From assembly GCA_946478995.1 (NCBI GenBank), contig CAMLDK010000052.1, positions 1-6,742 on the forward strand: a stretch of DNA of 6,742 bases. The letters are read 5' to 3'. Below, in pieces: positions 5,822 through 6,742 of the stretch. Source of the stretch: an uncultured Candidatus Saccharibacteria bacterium. Its GTDB lineage: Bacteria > Patescibacteria > Saccharimonadia > Saccharimonadales > 2-12-FULL-41-12. The position numbers were made by a program, and so were the translations under genes. Position 1 is the stretch's first letter. Each line of letters starts with the position of its first letter. Below the pieces are notes generated by a model, which was not told the origin of the DNA, did no database searches, and saw nothing but the letters and a program-made list of their open reading frames with translations.

Positions 5822-5827
5822 ATTATA
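5822..5827 (-). promoter_or_regulatory. Candidate -10 box (perfect TATAAT) for the small-protein/transporter/riboflavin kinase operon
   Basis: The minus strand reads TATAAT at 5827-5822 and is followed by exactly 6 bases and the ATG of the small-protein gene at 5815. Transcription would then start at about the first base of the start codon, giving a leaderless mRNA. No recognisable -35 (the hexamer at 17-base spacing is CGGCCT) and no TGn extension are seen. The box lies in the 47-base gap after the sugar dehydrogenase stop, and no Shine-Dalgarno sequence is present there. Confidence 0.5.
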
Positions 5828-5862
5828 GCTTCATTTCATTAACCAGGCCGGCGCGCAGGAGA

Positions 5863-6742
5863 CTAATTGTTGAGTATTGTGGGATTTATCTGGATTATAC
5901 GGTCATCTTCAGGACCAGGATCGCCGCGCCCATCGGTATTTGAAGTTGATATAAGCAATAAACCGGCCGAAGTTAGAAAAACAGACCTGAGCCTGCCGAA
6001 GTCTTCGGCAAAATGAGATCTCAGCTCAAGGGAATTATCAGCTTTTATCTTCGCCTGGTATAAAGTTTGCCCACGCAGCCCGGAGAAATATAGAGAGCCT
6101 TTATAATAGGCGAGTCCGCCTGGAGCCCAAGTTTCATTATCGCCAGATTCGACTACCGGCTTTTCCATGCCTTCCCTGGCCTGATAGCCCTTGATTAGGG
6201 GCCAGCCGTAGTTTGCGCCTTTTTTAATCAGGTTTATCTCGTCATTTCCGGATGAAGTACCGGACGGCCCGTGCTCGGTGGACCACAGCCGGCCTTTATC
6301 ATCCCAAGTTAAACCTTGCGAATTGCGATGTCCATAGGAATAAACGGCATTTTCGAATGGATTATCAGCTGGAAGAGTGCCGTCATCATTCAGGCGAAGA
6401 ATTTTTCCATTCAAGCTGCTAGTATCTTGGGCGCTTGCTTCGTTTCCGGCATCGCCAGTCGTTATGTATAGCTTTTTATCTGGTCCGAAAGCCAGAAACC
6501 CACCGTCGTGCACACGGGATCCGGCTATATTCTCTATTATGACTTTTCTATCCGATAGTTTGTCATTTTTATATACGTAGCGTTCCACCCTGTTTGTCAG
6601 AGAGCCGCTATCATTAGTCGTCAGATAAACATAAATATAACCGGTTTTCGCAAATTCCGGATGCAAAGCAAGGCCGAGAAGCCCTCCCTCGCCTACATGC
6701 TCTACACCTTCTTCGCCGAGAACCTGCCCCGCAACCGGGCGA
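5863..6742 (-). CDS. PQQ-dependent glucose/sorbosone dehydrogenase family protein, C-terminal part
   Basis: The reading frame stays open to the right edge, so the N-terminus is missing; about 292 residues are visible, and the family is usually 350-420. In-frame codons before position 6666 continue the protein as GEEGVEHVGEGGLLGLALHP, the classic opening motif of the six-bladed beta-propeller, so the true start is outside the window. Further motifs, numbered from the window edge, are RVHDGGFLAFGPDKKLYITT (76-95, with the probable catalytic His78), GDAGN, YGHRNSQGL (136-144, Arg139 near the cofactor), EHGPSG (156-161), DEINLIKKGANYGWP (167-181), WAPGGLAYY and FGRLRSVF, ending in EDDRIIQI. These bind Ca2+ and pyrroloquinoline quinone in characterised members, which oxidise aldoses outside the cytoplasm. 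The C-terminus is complete. Signal peptide or lipobox cannot be judged. Some family members are not dehydrogenases, so the substrate is open. Confidence 0.9.
   Translation of the reverse strand, partial: RPVAGQVLGEEGVEHVGEGGLLGLALHPEFAKTGYIYVYLTTNDSGSLTNRVERYVYKNDKLSDRKVIIENIAGSRVHDGGFLAFGPDKKLYITTGDAGNEASAQDTSSLNGKILRLNDDGTLPADNPFENAVYSYGHRNSQGLTWDDKGRLWSTEHGPSGTSSGNDEINLIKKGANYGWPLIKGYQAREGMEKPVVESGDNETWAPGGLAYYKGSLYFSGLRGQTLYQAKIKADNSLELRSHFAEDFGRLRSVFLTSAGLLLISTSNTDGRGDPGPEDDRIIQINPTILNN

Noticed and set aside
5835..5862. GC-rich stretch GCGCGCCGGCC after the sugar dehydrogenase stop, considered as a terminator
   Set aside because: It contains only short palindromes (GCCGGC), with no stable stem and loop and no following T-run on the minus strand.
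1..6742. Defence system, CRISPR, toxin-antitoxin, tRNA or insertion sequence
   Set aside because: I saw no repeats, transposase motifs, cloverleaf-like sequence or defence-gene signatures; every gene but one falls in a known housekeeping or metabolic family.

Overview
The window is a compact bacterial segment with every recognisable gene on the minus strand. It holds ten protein-coding genes, two of them cut by the window edges. There is no RNA gene, mobile element, repeat array or CRISPR, and the longest non-coding gap is about 50 bases. The short spacers, repeated 4-base ATGA start/stop overlaps, frequent GTG/TTG starts, stand-alone single-domain enzymes and lack of visible Shine-Dalgarno sites suggest a small, streamlined genome. 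My best guess is a Patescibacteria/CPR-type bacterium; this is inference from style and divergent families, not a database match. TGA is used as a normal stop in at least five genes, so genetic code 11 fits and the TGA=Gly code does not.

Reading in the direction of transcription (high to low coordinates), the window starts with the C-terminal part of a PQQ-type glucose/sorbosone dehydrogenase (5863-6742). A 47-base gap holds a perfect TATAAT box. It is followed by a small Ala/Gly-rich, probably membrane-associated protein (5588-5815), a ten-helix EamA/DMT transporter (4700-5572) and a stand-alone riboflavin kinase (4326-4697/4703) whose start overlaps or abuts the transporter stop. The transporter-kinase pair looks like a vitamin B2 uptake and trapping module, because some known riboflavin transporters (RibN type) are EamA proteins.

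A second gap of about 50 bases carries an extended -10 box. Behind it lies a second apparent operon: an MBL-fold hydrolase of the UlaG-like group (3643-4272), peptide deformylase (3107-3646), an AlkD-like HEAT-repeat DNA alkylation repair protein (2370-3110), a GH1 beta-glycosidase (1093-2358), a GNAT acetyltransferase (562-1089) and the N-terminal part of a YvcK/CofD-like protein (1-565). The first four junction members and the last pair are tied by ATGA overlaps or very short spacers. The functions are mixed housekeeping (protein maturation, DNA repair, sugar hydrolysis, envelope/carbon control), so co-transcription probably reflects compaction as much as a shared pathway.

The most interesting observations are the transporter-riboflavin kinase pair, and a promoter-like hexamer placed exactly 6 bases before three start codons, which suggests leaderless transcripts. 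I did not find a clearly new multi-gene system.
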